DNA of 64,000 bases. Source: Thiobacillus sp. Lineage in GTDB: Bacteria > Pseudomonadota > Gammaproteobacteria > Burkholderiales > Thiobacillaceae. Every line of letters starts with the position of its first letter. Position 1 is the first letter of the stretch. Location: the NCBI RefSeq assembly GCF_030696885.1, contig NZ_JAUYRI010000005.1, positions 1 through 64,000 of the forward strand, written 5' to 3'. Under the pieces are notes generated by a model, which saw only the letters and a program-made list of their open reading frames with translations, was not told where the DNA came from and did not search any database. The position numbers were made by a program, and so were the translations under genes. Positions 35,418 through 47,284 of this stretch are shown in pieces.

Positions 35418-36776
35418 ATGTCTGCCATCCGTCCCGCTGCCGTTGCCGGCCTGTTCTACCCGGATCATCCGGCCGAGCTCAGGCGCACCCTGACCGACCT
35501 GCTTGCCCACGCGCAGCCGGGCGCGGCGGCTATCGCGCCCAAGGCGCTGATTGTGCCGCATGCCGGCTATGTTTACTCCGGCGCGGTCGCCGCCAGTGCC
35601 TATGCCCGGCTGACGGCGCTGCGCGGCCGGGTACGCCGGGTGGTGCTGCTCGGCCCCACCCATCGCGTCGCGGTACGCGGCCTGGCGCTGCCTGAGGCGG
35701 ACCGCTTTGCCACCCCGCTGGGCGAGGTGACGCTGGATCAAGCCGGCATGCAGGCCCTGGCCGGGCTGCCGCAGGTGGTCCGCAGCGCGGCGGCGCATCA
35801 GATGGAGCATTCGCTGGAAGTGCAGCTGCCCTTCCTGCAGCAGGTGCTGGGCGATTTCCAGCTGCTGCCGCTGGCGGTGGGCGAAGCCACCGCGGCCGAA
35901 GTGGCCGAAGTGCTGGAGGCAGTGTGGGGCGGCGACGAGACGCTGATCGTGATCAGCTCCGATTTGTCGCATTTTCTGCCCGACGCGCTCGCCCGCAAAG
36001 TGGACGCGGGCACCGTCGATGCCATCCTGGCGCTCGATTCGCATCTCAACCACGAGCAGGCCTGCGGCGCCACGCCGGTCAATGGCCTGCTGCTGGCGGC
36101 GAAGCGGCACGGCCTGCATCCGGTGGCGCTCGACGTGCGCAATTCCAGCGACACCGCCGGTGACCCCGAGCGCGTGGTGGGCTATGCGGCTTTCGCGTTC
36201 ACGGATGAGGCCGACCCCGACCCGCCGGACCCGGACAAGGGCGAAACCCTGCTGAATCTGGCGCGTTCCGAAATCGCCTCGAAGCTGGGGCAGCCGGCGA
36301 TGCCCCCGGCGCAGACCGGCTGGCTGATGGAGCCCGGTGCGAGCTTCGTCACCCTGACCCGGCAGGGCGAGTTGCGCGGCTGCGTCGGTACGCTGGAAGC
36401 GCACCGGCCGCTGGGCGTGGATGTGCAGGAAAACGCCGTGGCGGCGGCATTTCGCGATCCGCGCTTCATGCCGCTGAGCCGTGACGAGTTCGACGCGATC
36501 CGCGTCGAAGTGTCGCTGCTGTCGGCCTCCGAGCCGCTGGTGGCGGCGAGTGAAGCGGACGCGCTGGCCGCCTTGCGGCCACACGTCGACGGCGTGGTGT
36601 TCGAGTACCGGCATTTCCGGAGCACTTTCTTGCCGCAGGTGTGGGAACAGCTGCCGGACCCGGCCGAATTCCTCGCGCATCTGAAGCGCAAGGCGGGCCT
36701 GCCGGTGGCATTCTGGGCGGAGGAGGTGCGGCTGTCGCGCTATACCGTCAGCAAATGGAAGGAGGGGGCCGCATGA
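35418..36776 (+). CDS. AmmeMemoRadiSam protein: fused Memo (B) and AMMECR1 (A) domains
   Basis: A 452-residue fusion. Residues 1-265 are a Memo-family domain related to LigB-type extradiol dioxygenases: PHAGY (H48), GPTHR (H82) and ACGATPVNG (C216) correspond to the two His and one Cys reported as metal ligands in human MEMO1. Residues about 275-450 are an AMMECR1 domain with the hallmark LRGCVGTLEA (319-328) and FRDPRFMPL. In many genomes these are separate genes next to a radical SAM enzyme; here the radical SAM gene follows. The in-frame ATG with GAGG upstream is used as start. Enzymatic activity is unknown. Confidence 0.92.
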   Translation: MSAIRPAAVAGLFYPDHPAELRRTLTDLLAHAQPGAAAIAPKALIVPHAGYVYSGAVAASAYARLTALRGRVRRVVLLGPTHRVAVRGLALPEADRFATPLGEVTLDQAGMQALAGLPQVVRSAAAHQMEHSLEVQLPFLQQVLGDFQLLPLAVGEATAAEVAEVLEAVWGGDETLIVISSDLSHFLPDALARKVDAGTVDAILALDSHLNHEQACGATPVNGLLLAAKRHGLHPVALDVRNSSDTAGDPERVVGYAAFAFTDEADPDPPDPDKGETLLNLARSEIASKLGQPAMPPAQTGWLMEPGASFVTLTRQGELRGCVGTLEAHRPLGVDVQENAVAAAFRDPRFMPLSRDEFDAIRVEVSLLSASEPLVAASEADALAALRPHVDGVVFEYRHFRSTFLPQVWEQLPDPAEFLAHLKRKAGLPVAFWAEEVRLSRYTVSKWKEGAA

Positions 36777-36870
36777 GCAGTGTGCCTCGGCACGTGCGAA
36801 CGTCCGCGAATGCGGCCGCCACCGACGTGCCATTCGATGTCAACAAGGTAAGCGCCGAAGAGGTGGCCGC

Positions 36871-36874
<4 letters not shown>
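36773..36874 (+). CDS. Coupled 33-residue small ORF in the AmmeMemoRadiSam operon
   Basis: Starts by ATGA overlap with the stop of the Memo-AMMECR1 gene and ends by ATGA overlap with the start of the radical SAM gene. A strong AAGGAGG lies about 8 bases before the ATG. The peptide (MSSVPRHVRT... ending VNKVSAEEVAA) has no domain I recognise. The 13-base string GGCCGCATGAGCA occurs at both ends, so the segment could instead be an insertion or duplication that kept both overlaps. Coding status is uncertain. Confidence 0.45.
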
Positions 36875-37961
<1,087 letters not shown>

Positions 37962-37965
<4 letters not shown>

Positions 37966-38627
37966 CGCATGAAGCCCTGGTCCATATTCCGGCCGGGCAG
38001 GCTACGGTCGAGGGCATGCTGGTGATTCCCGAGGGCGCCGTCGGCCTGGTGCTGTTCGCCCACGGCAGCGGCTCGTCGCGCCATTCGCCGCGCAATAACT
38101 ACGTCGCCGGCGAGCTGCGCGCAGCCGGTGTCGGCACGCTGCTGATGGACCTGTTGACGCCGGAGGAGGACCGCGATTATTCCCGCCGTTTTGACATCGG
38201 CCTGCTGACGCAGCGCCTGCTCGACGCGGCGCGCTGGGTGGCGGATCAGGACGTAACGAAGGCATTGCCGCTCGGCTTCTTCGGCGCCAGCACCGGTGCC
38301 GCCGCCGCACTCGAAGCCGCCGCGGCGCTGGGGGACGCGCCGCGCGCCGTGGTGTCGCGCGGCGGCCGCCCCGATCTGGCGAGCGTGCAGGCGCTGGCGC
38401 GGGTGACCGCGCCGACGCTGCTGCTAGTGGGCGGCTACGATGACGGCGTGATCGACCTCAACCAGCAGGCCTACGACCAGCTGCGCTGCAGGAAGGAAAT
38501 GGTGATCGTTCCCGGCGCAACCCATCTGTTCGAGGAACCCGGCACGCTGGAAGCGGTGGCGATGCGGGCGGCGGGATGGTTTGCCGAATACCTGCCCATA
38601 GCGTCGCCCCGGCGCTTGTCCCCGTAG
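37962..38627 (+). CDS. Alpha/beta hydrolase (dienelactone hydrolase-like)
   Basis: A 221-residue cytosolic hydrolase. The nucleophile elbow is [11 protein letters not shown] (G-x-S-x-G), the oxyanion strand [11 protein letters not shown], an Asp region [12 protein letters not shown] and the catalytic His in [12 protein letters not shown]. The start overlaps the radical SAM stop by 4 bases, so it is translated with that system. Similar hydrolases occur fused to a phosphoribosyltransferase in other bacteria; such a phosphoribosyltransferase is encoded 4.4 kb away here. Confidence 0.88.
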
Positions 38628-38703
38628 GGGGGAACGCCAGGGTCCAGTTAATCGAGCTGGGCCCCGGCCTGCGTGCTGGCCGCCCGCCCGGCAGCGTGGC
38701 AAG

Positions 38704-39432
<729 letters not shown>

Positions 39433-39436
39433 GGCC

Positions 39437-41806
39437 ATGCGCGCGCTCGACCGCAAACTCTTTCGCGACCTGTGGCACCTGCGCGGCCAGGTGCTGGCGA
39501 TTGCCGCGGTGATCATGGGCGGCATCGCTACCCTGGTGATGTCGTTGTCCACCTACGAGTCGCTGACCGTGACGCGCGACCGCTTCTACAGCGAGTATCG
39601 CTTTGCCGAGGTGTTCGCCAGCCTCAAGCGCGCGCCGGAACCCGTCGCCGAGCGGCTTGCCGCGCTGCCCGGGGTGGAGCGCGTGGAAACGCGGGTGCGG
39701 GCCGGGGTCAAGCTGGAGGTGGCGGGCTTTTCCGATCCCATCACCGGCCTCCTGCTGTCGCTGCCGGACGCGGGCGAACCGCTGCTGAATGCGCTGCATC
39801 TGCGACGCGGGCGCATGGTGCAGCCGTGGAGCACGGACGAAGTGGTGCTGTCCGACACCTTCGCCGATGCGCACGGTTTCCAGCCGGGCGACACGCTCGC
39901 CGCGATCATCAACGGCAAGCGCAAGCAGCTCACCGTGGTGGGGGTCGCGGTGTCGCCGGAATACGTCTACCAGATTGCGCCCGGCTCGATGTTTCCGGAT
40001 TTCAAGCGCTACGGCGTGCTGTGGATGGGTCGCAATGCGCTGGCCGCAGCCTATGACATGGAAGGCGCATTCAACCAGGTGAGCCTGACGCTGGCGCGCG
40101 ACGCCATCGAGGCGGACGTGATCGACCGCGTCGACGCGGTGCTGGCAAGCAACGGCGGCACCGGTGCCTACGGGCGCGCGGACCAGTTTTCCAACCGCTT
40201 TCTCTCCGAGGAGCTGAAGCAGTTGCAGACCATGGCCACGGTGTTTCCCGCCATTTTCCTCGGCGTCGCCGCCTTCCTGCTCAACGTGGTGCTAAGCCGG
40301 CTGATCGCGCTGCAGCGAGACCAGATCGCCATCCTCAAGGCGTTCGGCTATCCCTACCTGTCGATCGGCGTGCACTACGTCAAGCTGGTGCTGCTGATGG
40401 CGGTGCTCGGCGTCGCCGGCGGCGTGGCGCTCGGCGCCTGGTTCGGTCAGGGACTGTCCAACGTGTACATGGAAACGACATTCCGCTTTCCCTATCTCGA
40501 CTACCGGCTCAATGCCGGCGTGATCGGGGTCGCTTTCGGCGTCACCGCGCTGGCGGCGGTCAGCGGCACGCTGTTTTCGGTGGCGCGCGCGGTGCGGCTG
40601 CCCGCGGCCGAGGGCATGCGGCCGGAAATGCCCGAGGCCTACCGCAGCACGCTGGTCGAGCGCATCGGCCTGCAGCGGTGGTTTGCCGCGCCGACGCGGA
40701 TGATCCTGCGCCACATCGAGCGGCGCCCGCTGAAATCGCTGCTGACCGTGCTCGGCATCGCCTGCGCCTGTGCGCTGATGATGGTGGGCAACTACCAGCG
40801 AGGCGCGATCGATTTCATCGTCGACGTGCAGTTCAACCAGGCTGCGCGCGAGGACCTGGCGCTGTCCTTCATCGAGCCGACGTCCGGCCGTGCGCTGCAC
40901 GAGCTGGCGGCGCTGCCGGGGGTCGACTACGTGGAAGGCTTTCGCGACGTGCCGGCGGTGCTGCGCTTCGGGCCCTACCGGCATCGCGCCGCGATTTTCG
41001 GCATCCAGCCGGAGGGTCGGCTGCATCGCTCGCTCGACAGCAATCTGCAGCCGGTGGCGGTGCCGCCGGGCGGCGTGGTGCTGACCGACCACCTGGCGAA
41101 CGAAATCCTGCACGTCAAGCCGGGCGACATGCTGACGGTGGAAGTGCTCGAAGGCCGCCGCCCGGTGCTGCAGGTGCCGGTGCTCGGCATCACCAAACAG
41201 TTTCTCGGCGTCTCGGCCTACATGCAGCAGGATTCGCTGAATGCGCTGATGCGCGAGGGCAGCACGGTGTCTGGCGCGTATCTCGCGGTGCAGCCGGGCA
41301 TGGAAACCGAGCTCTACGCGCGGTTGCACGAACGCCCGCGCGTGCTCGGCATGGTCGCCAACAAGGCGGCGATCCAGAGCTTCTACGCCACCATCGGCGA
41401 ATTCATCCTGTTCTACAACCTGATTGCCACGCTGCTCGCCGGCGCGATCGGCTTCGGTGTCGTCTACAACAGCGCGCGCATCGCGCTGTCGGAGCGCGGC
41501 CGCGAACTCGCCAGCCTGCGCGTGCTGGGCTTCACCCGTGGCGAGATCGCCTATATCCTCTTGGGAGAATTGGCGCTGCTGACACTGGCGGCGATATCGG
41601 TCGGTTTCGTGGTCGGCATCGGGCTGATCGGCATTCTTGTGATGGCGTTCCAGAACGAGCTCTACCGGCTGCCGCTGATCCTGACGCCGGAAAACTACGC
41701 CATGGGGGCGGCGGTGGTCATCGTGTCCGCGCTGCTCTCCGGTCTGCTGATGTGGGTGCGGCTGGGCCGACTCGACTTGGTGGCCGTTCTCAAGACACGC
41801 GAATAA
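39437..41806 (+). CDS. FtsX-family ABC transporter permease
   Basis: A 789-residue permease with two MacB-like periplasmic parts and two FtsX cores. Membrane helices are visible near 18-38 (GQVLAIAAVIMGGIATLVMS), 265-400 (three helices, with GVAAFLLNVVLSRLIALQRD), 430-450, and three near 660-780 (EFILFYNLIATLLAGAIGFG). This duplicated-core layout is typical of permeases that extract lipophilic or peptide substrates. The ATPase gene precedes and an adaptor gene follows after 11 bases. Confidence 0.93.
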   Translation: MRALDRKLFRDLWHLRGQVLAIAAVIMGGIATLVMSLSTYESLTVTRDRFYSEYRFAEVFASLKRAPEPVAERLAALPGVERVETRVRAGVKLEVAGFSDPITGLLLSLPDAGEPLLNALHLRRGRMVQPWSTDEVVLSDTFADAHGFQPGDTLAAIINGKRKQLTVVGVAVSPEYVYQIAPGSMFPDFKRYGVLWMGRNALAAAYDMEGAFNQVSLTLARDAIEADVIDRVDAVLASNGGTGAYGRADQFSNRFLSEELKQLQTMATVFPAIFLGVAAFLLNVVLSRLIALQRDQIAILKAFGYPYLSIGVHYVKLVLLMAVLGVAGGVALGAWFGQGLSNVYMETTFRFPYLDYRLNAGVIGVAFGVTALAAVSGTLFSVARAVRLPAAEGMRPEMPEAYRSTLVERIGLQRWFAAPTRMILRHIERRPLKSLLTVLGIACACALMMVGNYQRGAIDFIVDVQFNQAAREDLALSFIEPTSGRALHELAALPGVDYVEGFRDVPAVLRFGPYRHRAAIFGIQPEGRLHRSLDSNLQPVAVPPGGVVLTDHLANEILHVKPGDMLTVEVLEGRRPVLQVPVLGITKQFLGVSAYMQQDSLNALMREGSTVSGAYLAVQPGMETELYARLHERPRVLGMVANKAAIQSFYATIGEFILFYNLIATLLAGAIGFGVVYNSARIALSERGRELASLRVLGFTRGEIAYILLGELALLTLAAISVGFVVGIGLIGILVMAFQNELYRLPLILTPENYAMGAAVVIVSALLSGLLMWVRLGRLDLVAVLKTRE

Positions 41807-41817
41807 ACAGGACAGGC

Positions 41818-43011
41818 ATGCAAACACGCGCAAAAATTGGAATGCTGGCGACGGCCGTCATTGTGGCGGCCGGCATCGCGTTTGGCCTGATGCCGCGCGC
41901 AGTGCCTGTCGATCTGGCCGAGGTGACGCGCGCGCCGCTCGCGGTGACGGTGGAAGAGGAAGGCAAGACGCGCGTCATGGAGCGCTATCAGGTGACCGCG
42001 CCGGTGGCCGGCTACGCGCGCCGCAGCGGCCTCAAGGCGGGGGATGCGGTTGCGGCCGGGCAGGTGCTCTCGGTGATCGAACCGCTGCGCGCGGTGGCGC
42101 TCGATCCGCGCACCCGCGCGCAGGCACAGGCGCAGGTGAGCGCCGCGCAGGCCGCGCTGGCGGTGGCCGGGCAGAATGCTGCCGCCGCTACGGCAGCGGC
42201 GCAACTGGCGCAGCAGGAACGCAGCCGCGCCGAATCCCTGCGCGAATCGAATTTCATTTCCGCGCAGGCGCTCGATACCGCGCGCACGGCAGAAACCCGC
42301 GCCCGTGCCGTGCAGCAGGCCGCAGCGCATTCGGTCCGGGTGGCGCGTTTCGAGCTCGACACCGCGCGCGCCGCGGTCGCCAGCACAAGCAGCTTGCAGA
42401 GCGGCGGCGCGGCCGATGTGCTGCAGGTGCGCGCACCGGTGGCGGCCCGCGTGCTGAAGCTGCTGCAGGAAAGCGAGGGCGCGGTGGCGGCCGGCCAGCC
42501 GCTGCTCGAAATCGGCAATCCAGACAGCCTCGAAGTCGAGGTCGAGGTGTTATCCACCCACGCGGTGAAAATCGCTCCCGGTTCCAAAGTCATCCTCGAC
42601 CGTTGGGGCGGCGAGGCGGCCCTGGCGGGCACGGTGCGGGTGGTCGAGCCGAGCGGCTTCACCAAGATTTCGGCGCTCGGCGTGGAGGAACAGCGGGTGC
42701 GCGTGATCGTCGATTTCGCCGCGCCGCGCGAGGCCTGGCAGGCGCTGGGCGACGGCTACCGGGTGGAAGCCCGCTTCGTGCTGTGGGAGGCCGACGAGGT
42801 GTTGCAGTTGCCGACCAGCGCGCTGTTCCGTCATGGTGAAGGCTGGGCCGTGTTCACGGTGGACGCCGGCCGCGCCCGCCTGACGCCGGTCGAGGCCGGA
42901 CAGCGCGCCGGGCTGGCCACCCAGGTGCTGTCGGGGCTTGCAGCCGGCACCCGCGTGATCAGCCACCCGGACGACAAGATCGGCGAGGGCACGCGGGTGA
43001 AACCGCGTTAA
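41818..43011 (+). CDS. HlyD/MacA-type periplasmic adaptor protein
   Basis: A 397-residue membrane fusion protein. An N-terminal membrane anchor (about 7-26) is followed by half-lipoyl motifs (TAPVAGYARRSGLKAGDAV and VRAPVAARVLKLL), between which lies an Ala/Gln-rich coiled-coil hairpin (about 95-190), then a beta-barrel domain. It would link the FtsX permease to an outer-membrane channel, which is not encoded nearby. AGGA precedes the ATG. Confidence 0.93.
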   Translation: MQTRAKIGMLATAVIVAAGIAFGLMPRAVPVDLAEVTRAPLAVTVEEEGKTRVMERYQVTAPVAGYARRSGLKAGDAVAAGQVLSVIEPLRAVALDPRTRAQAQAQVSAAQAALAVAGQNAAAATAAAQLAQQERSRAESLRESNFISAQALDTARTAETRARAVQQAAAHSVRVARFELDTARAAVASTSSLQSGGAADVLQVRAPVAARVLKLLQESEGAVAAGQPLLEIGNPDSLEVEVEVLSTHAVKIAPGSKVILDRWGGEAALAGTVRVVEPSGFTKISALGVEEQRVRVIVDFAAPREAWQALGDGYRVEARFVLWEADEVLQLPTSALFRHGEGWAVFTVDAGRARLTPVEAGQRAGLATQVLSGLAAGTRVISHPDDKIGEGTRVKPR

Positions 43012-43018
43012 ATGCGCG

Positions 43019-43657
43019 TCAACTGACCGGCGAAGTCTGTTTCAGTATGGCCTCGACTTCGCTGTCGTCGACCTGCGGAAAGTCCGCATAAAACTGCCCG
43101 ACCGCCTGAAAGTACGGCGGTGTCTCCAGACACACCACCTCGTCGGCATACTCCCGGATTCTTTCCAGCGTATCCGGCGGCGCCACCGGCACCGCACAGA
43201 TCAGGCGTGCCGGCCTTTTTGCCTGCAGTGCATGCAGCGCGGAAATCATGGTTGCGCCGGTGGCCAGGCCATCGTCTACCACGATCACGATCCGCCCTGC
43301 CGGATCGATCGGCGTCCGCAGCGGCGTATAGCGCGCGCGCCGCTGGCGGATGGTTTCCAGTTGCGCCTGCTTCTCCTGCTTCAGGTAGGCGGCGGTGCCG
43401 CCGGCCGCTTCGGCGTGGTCCGCCAGATAGATCCAGCCCGATTCGTCGATCGAACCGATCGCGAATTCCGGATTGAACGGCGCGCGCAGCTTGCGTACCA
43501 GCACCACGTCGAGCTCGCCCTCCAGCGCCTGTGCCAGCCGCTGGCCCATAGGTACTGCCCCGCGCGGGATCGCGAGGATCAGCGGATGCCGGCCTTGGTA
43601 GGCTTTCAAGGCTTCAGCGAGCCGGTCGGCGGCCTCGCGGCGATTGGTGAATGGCAT
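43019..43657 (-). CDS. Phosphoribosyltransferase family protein
   Basis: A 212-residue type I phosphoribosyltransferase fold. The PRPP-binding loop VIVVDDGLATGATMIS is clear, as is LAIPRGAVPMG near the N-terminus. The ATG with AAGGA six bases upstream is preferred over one ten codons earlier that overlaps the kinase stop. Members of this COG1926 type are often next to or fused with alpha/beta hydrolases. It is the last gene of the leftward signalling cluster and converges with the adaptor gene. Substrate unknown. Confidence 0.88.
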   Translation of the reverse strand: MPFTNRREAADRLAEALKAYQGRHPLILAIPRGAVPMGQRLAQALEGELDVVLVRKLRAPFNPEFAIGSIDESGWIYLADHAEAAGGTAAYLKQEKQAQLETIRQRRARYTPLRTPIDPAGRIVIVVDDGLATGATMISALHALQAKRPARLICAVPVAPPDTLERIREYADEVVCLETPPYFQAVGQFYADFPQVDDSEVEAILKQTSPVS

Positions 43658-43683
43658 GACGGTCCTTGGTGCGCTGGATATCT

Positions 43684-45927
43684 TCATAGTAGACCCGGCG
43701 GCGGGTTTGCAGACGCGGCATCAGGTGGCTGGACGGGCAGCGTGAAATGGAAGATGGCACCCTGTCCCGGCGCAGCCTCGGCCCAGATGCGCCCCCCGTG
43801 GCGATGGATGATGCGCTGCACCGTGGCCAGCCCGATGCCGGTGCCCTCGAACTCGGCACGGTGATGCAGGCGCTGGAAGGCGCCGAACAGCTTGCCGGCG
43901 TGGACCATGTCGAAGCCGACGCCGTTATCGCGAACGAAGTAGACCGTCTGGCCATCCTGCTGCAGGAGTCCGAATGTGATTTTGGCGTGAGGCGTTTTGG
44001 CGCTGTATTTCCAGGCGTTGCCCAACAGGTTGGCGAGCGCCGCATGAAGCAGTTGCGCATCGCCCCAGGCGCCCAATCCGGGCGTGATGTCGATGGCAAC
44101 CTGGCGCGCCGGTTCGGCAACGGCGAGCTCGGCCAGAATCTCGTGCGCCATGGCGCTCAAATCCAGCGAGCCTGGCTTCAGGGGCTTGCGGCCAATGCGC
44201 GAGAGCTGCAGCATGGCATCGATCAGCGCGGACATGCGCTGCGTGCCGCCGCGGATCCGCTGCAGGTAGTCCTGGCCGGTGGCATCGAGCTTGCCGGCGT
44301 AGTCCTCGGTCAGTGCCAGGGCAAAACCGTCAACCGCACGCAGGGGCGAGCGCAGGTCATGCGAGACCGAGTAGTTGAAGGCTTCGAGTTCGCGGTTGGC
44401 GATATCCATCGCATCGGTGCGCGCCCTGACCAGTTCCTCGAGGTGTTCGCGATGCAGCTGTAGCTCGGCCTCGGCACGTTTGCGTTCGCTGATGTCGACA
44501 TCCATGCAGACGAAGATCGGCTCGTTCACATTGCCCGGGATCTGGAACAGGGTGTAAATCACGCATATTTTTTCACCCTGTCTGTTTTGCATGTTGATTT
44601 CAGCGGGCCCGTAGGGCATGCCCTGTTGTTCGATTCCAGCGATGGCGTCGAGAAAACCGCTGAACTGCTCGGGCGTATACAGAAAATCGCGCAGGGTCTT
44701 GCCCATCGCCTGCGCGGCCGGGACGCCATACAACTGTTCGGACGCCTTGTTCCAGTACAGCACGTGGCCGTCGCGGTCATACCATTGAACGGCCACGCCG
44801 GGCGTATTGTCGAGCGTTGCGCGCAGGCGCTCCTCGCTGGCCCGCAGCGCCGCTTCGGTCTGCTTGCGCGCGCTGATGTCGCGGGCAACTGCCAGCGCGA
44901 AATCGCGGCCGTCGGCGTGGAACAGTCCGATGCGCACCTCGACCGGAAACATCGTTCCGTCTTTGCGACGATGCCGGCCTTCCAGTGTCACAGGCGTGCC
45001 GGGCTGCATGGTGGCCCAGGTTGCCATAGAGTTCGCCGGGCTTATTGCGATTTCGATATCGGCCACGCGCATCCGCATCAGCTCGTCGCGCGAGTAGCCC
45101 AGCTCGCGGCAGGCCTGCTGGTTGACATCGACGATTTGGCCCTGGGTGTCGTGCAGGTAAATCGCGTCGGTGGCCTGCTCCGCCAGGATCCGAAAGCGCG
45201 CTTCCGAGGCCACGAGCGCACTGCGGCTCGCATGCAGCTCACCGCTCAGCGTCGCGCTCATCAGCACGACCAGCGCAATGAAACCGAATTCCAGGGTATG
45301 CATTAAATTGAGGTAACCGGCATTGACCGCAATGCTGAGCAGGATGGAAATGAAGAACAGACCGAGCGCGATCGCCAGCATGACGGCGCGCCGGCGAACC
45401 CCATGGCGGAACTGGCGGACGCAGCCGTACACGGCGTGGGCCAACACCAGGGCCACCGCAGCCGACGCCATCGCAAGGGCGGTACCACTCCCTCCAACGC
45501 TCAGATCGACGATCGTCTCGCCCCACGGCAGTACGCGCTGCTGCAGCATCGGCAATTCGTCGTAATAAAGTCCGTAGGGTCGTATCCAGTGAACCAGGAT
45601 CAGTCCCGCGAATGCAAGGCTGAGGAGGCGACAGGGCAGGCCCGTCCGCATGCCCGTATAGAGCGCGACAAACCATGGCAGCAGGCCCAGTATCAGCCCT
45701 GCCAGCGTTTGCTGGATGCGGCGAAACTGAACCAGCGTCTGCGGCGAGTCGGCGTGATACAGGTTGATCTGGTTGAGCGCATAGCCGCTGACGAGCAGGC
45801 ACATCAGGGCGAACAGCAGGTGCAGGGCATGCCGGGGCTGCTGCAGGCCGACCCACAGATGGTGGACCGTGGCGTATAAACATACGCCCGCGAGTACGGC
45901 CAGGGTGGTCTGCAGCATGCCTTCCAT
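43684..45927 (-). CDS. Membrane PAS-domain sensor histidine kinase
   Basis: A 747-residue kinase. The N-terminal 230 residues hold about seven hydrophobic helices without a large loop, an integral membrane sensor. Two PAS domains follow (about 240-365 and 370-490), a coiled linker, then HisKA with SVSHDLRSPLRAVDGF and an ATPase domain with GTGIGLATVQRI and HGGRIWAEA. The start (MEGMLQTT) has GAGGAG eight bases before it. The catalytic part is close to the two kinases upstream in the cluster. Its stop overlaps an alternative start of the phosphoribosyltransferase. Confidence 0.92.
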   Translation of the reverse strand: MEGMLQTTLAVLAGVCLYATVHHLWVGLQQPRHALHLLFALMCLLVSGYALNQINLYHADSPQTLVQFRRIQQTLAGLILGLLPWFVALYTGMRTGLPCRLLSLAFAGLILVHWIRPYGLYYDELPMLQQRVLPWGETIVDLSVGGSGTALAMASAAVALVLAHAVYGCVRQFRHGVRRRAVMLAIALGLFFISILLSIAVNAGYLNLMHTLEFGFIALVVLMSATLSGELHASRSALVASEARFRILAEQATDAIYLHDTQGQIVDVNQQACRELGYSRDELMRMRVADIEIAISPANSMATWATMQPGTPVTLEGRHRRKDGTMFPVEVRIGLFHADGRDFALAVARDISARKQTEAALRASEERLRATLDNTPGVAVQWYDRDGHVLYWNKASEQLYGVPAAQAMGKTLRDFLYTPEQFSGFLDAIAGIEQQGMPYGPAEINMQNRQGEKICVIYTLFQIPGNVNEPIFVCMDVDISERKRAEAELQLHREHLEELVRARTDAMDIANRELEAFNYSVSHDLRSPLRAVDGFALALTEDYAGKLDATGQDYLQRIRGGTQRMSALIDAMLQLSRIGRKPLKPGSLDLSAMAHEILAELAVAEPARQVAIDITPGLGAWGDAQLLHAALANLLGNAWKYSAKTPHAKITFGLLQQDGQTVYFVRDNGVGFDMVHAGKLFGAFQRLHHRAEFEGTGIGLATVQRIIHRHGGRIWAEAAPGQGAIFHFTLPVQPPDAASANPPPGLL

Positions 45928-45994
45928 GGTGCGTCTCCTCAGCGCCCTATCCGTGCGCTTTGCTGTCGCGGGTTGCCGGGGTGCGTCATGGGAG

Positions 45995-47284
45995 TCATGC
46001 CGGCAGTTTCGCCGCCGCAGGCGTGAGCGGCAGCGTGAAATGGAAGGTCGCGCCCTGATCGGGCATGGCCCGCGCCCATATCTGCCCGCCGTGGCGGCGA
46101 ATGATGCGCTGCACCGTGGCAAGACCGATGCCGGTACCCGGGTAGTCCGAGCCGTGCAGGCGCTGGAAAGGCATGAAGAGCTTGCTGGCGTAACGCATGT
46201 CGAAGCCGGTGCCGTTGTCGCGTACGAAAAACACCGTTTGCCCTTCGCGCACATGCTTGTCGAATTCGATCCGCGCGTTTTCCCGGTGCGACGTGTATTT
46301 CCAGGCATTACCAAGCAGGTTGTCGAGCACGATGGCCATCAGCTGCCGGTCGGCGTGAGCGTGTAGACCTTCACCGATGCGGATGTCCACACTGCGCTGC
46401 GGATCGGTCATGGCCAGGCGTTGCAGGCTGTCGCGGGCCAGCGCGCCGAGGTCGATGTCGGTTGGGTGCAGGCCCTGGTGCGTCATCTGCGCCAGTCCCA
46501 GCAGGTCGTCGATCAGCTGGCCCATGCGCTGCGCCGCCGCACGCGTGCGCGCGAGGTACTGCTGTGCGGTGGGGTCCAGCACGGCGGCATAGTCTTCACT
46601 TAGCAGCAGGCTGAACCCATCGATCGCGCGCAGTGGCGTGCGCAGATCGTGCGAGACCGAATAGCTGAACGACTCCAGCTCGCGGATGGCGGATTCGAGC
46701 TCCCCCGTACGCTGCTGCAGTTCACGCTCCTTCTGCTCGCGCGCGGCGACCTGGTCTTCCAGCGGGCGGATGGCCGTGCGTTGCAGGATGCTCCACATCA
46801 CCCATCCGAGCACCGTCACCAGCAGTGCGCCGGTGAGCGCGGCATTGCGTGCGATGGTCGATACGCCCTGTTCGCGGGCGGACACATCGGTGATCGCATG
46901 CAGGGTCAGCAATTGGCGGCCGTTGAATTCGACCGGCAGGTCGACCGCCAGCGTGTTTTCCACGGTATCGCGGTTCTGCGCGTTGGCCAGCGTGTAGCCG
47001 TTGGGCGTGACCGCTGCGATTTTCATCGGTTCCGGGCGCCGTTGTACCCAGGCATCGACCAGGCGTTCGACCGTCGCGTAGTCGGAGCGCAGCAGCGGCT
47101 CGATGGCCAGTTCGCCCAGCAGGGCGAGCTCGGTCTGGAATTTCGCATTCGAATCGTCACGCAGAAAGCGTCCCTGCAGCATGCCCACCACAAAGCCGGT
47201 GGCGGTCACGAGCAGCGCCAGCGAGAGCACGAAGATGAGCAGGGCGCGCCGGTTGGCAGCGCGGTGAGCATGACGGCCGGACAT
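45995..47284 (-). CDS. Transmembrane sensor histidine kinase coupled to a PhnD-like protein
   Basis: A 429-residue kinase. A membrane helix (about 14-35), a periplasmic sensor part (about 36-155) and a second helix (about 157-177) precede a coiled linker, HisKA with SVSHDLRTPLRAIDGF, and an ATPase domain with GTGIGLATVQRI. Its ATG overlaps the stop of the PhnD-like gene (TGATG), so binding protein and kinase are made together. This suggests the binding protein presents a ligand to the periplasmic domain. Confidence 0.92.
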   Translation of the reverse strand: MSGRHAHRAANRRALLIFVLSLALLVTATGFVVGMLQGRFLRDDSNAKFQTELALLGELAIEPLLRSDYATVERLVDAWVQRRPEPMKIAAVTPNGYTLANAQNRDTVENTLAVDLPVEFNGRQLLTLHAITDVSAREQGVSTIARNAALTGALLVTVLGWVMWSILQRTAIRPLEDQVAAREQKERELQQRTGELESAIRELESFSYSVSHDLRTPLRAIDGFSLLLSEDYAAVLDPTAQQYLARTRAAAQRMGQLIDDLLGLAQMTHQGLHPTDIDLGALARDSLQRLAMTDPQRSVDIRIGEGLHAHADRQLMAIVLDNLLGNAWKYTSHRENARIEFDKHVREGQTVFFVRDNGTGFDMRYASKLFMPFQRLHGSDYPGTGIGLATVQRIIRRHGGQIWARAMPDQGATFHFTLPLTPAAAKLPA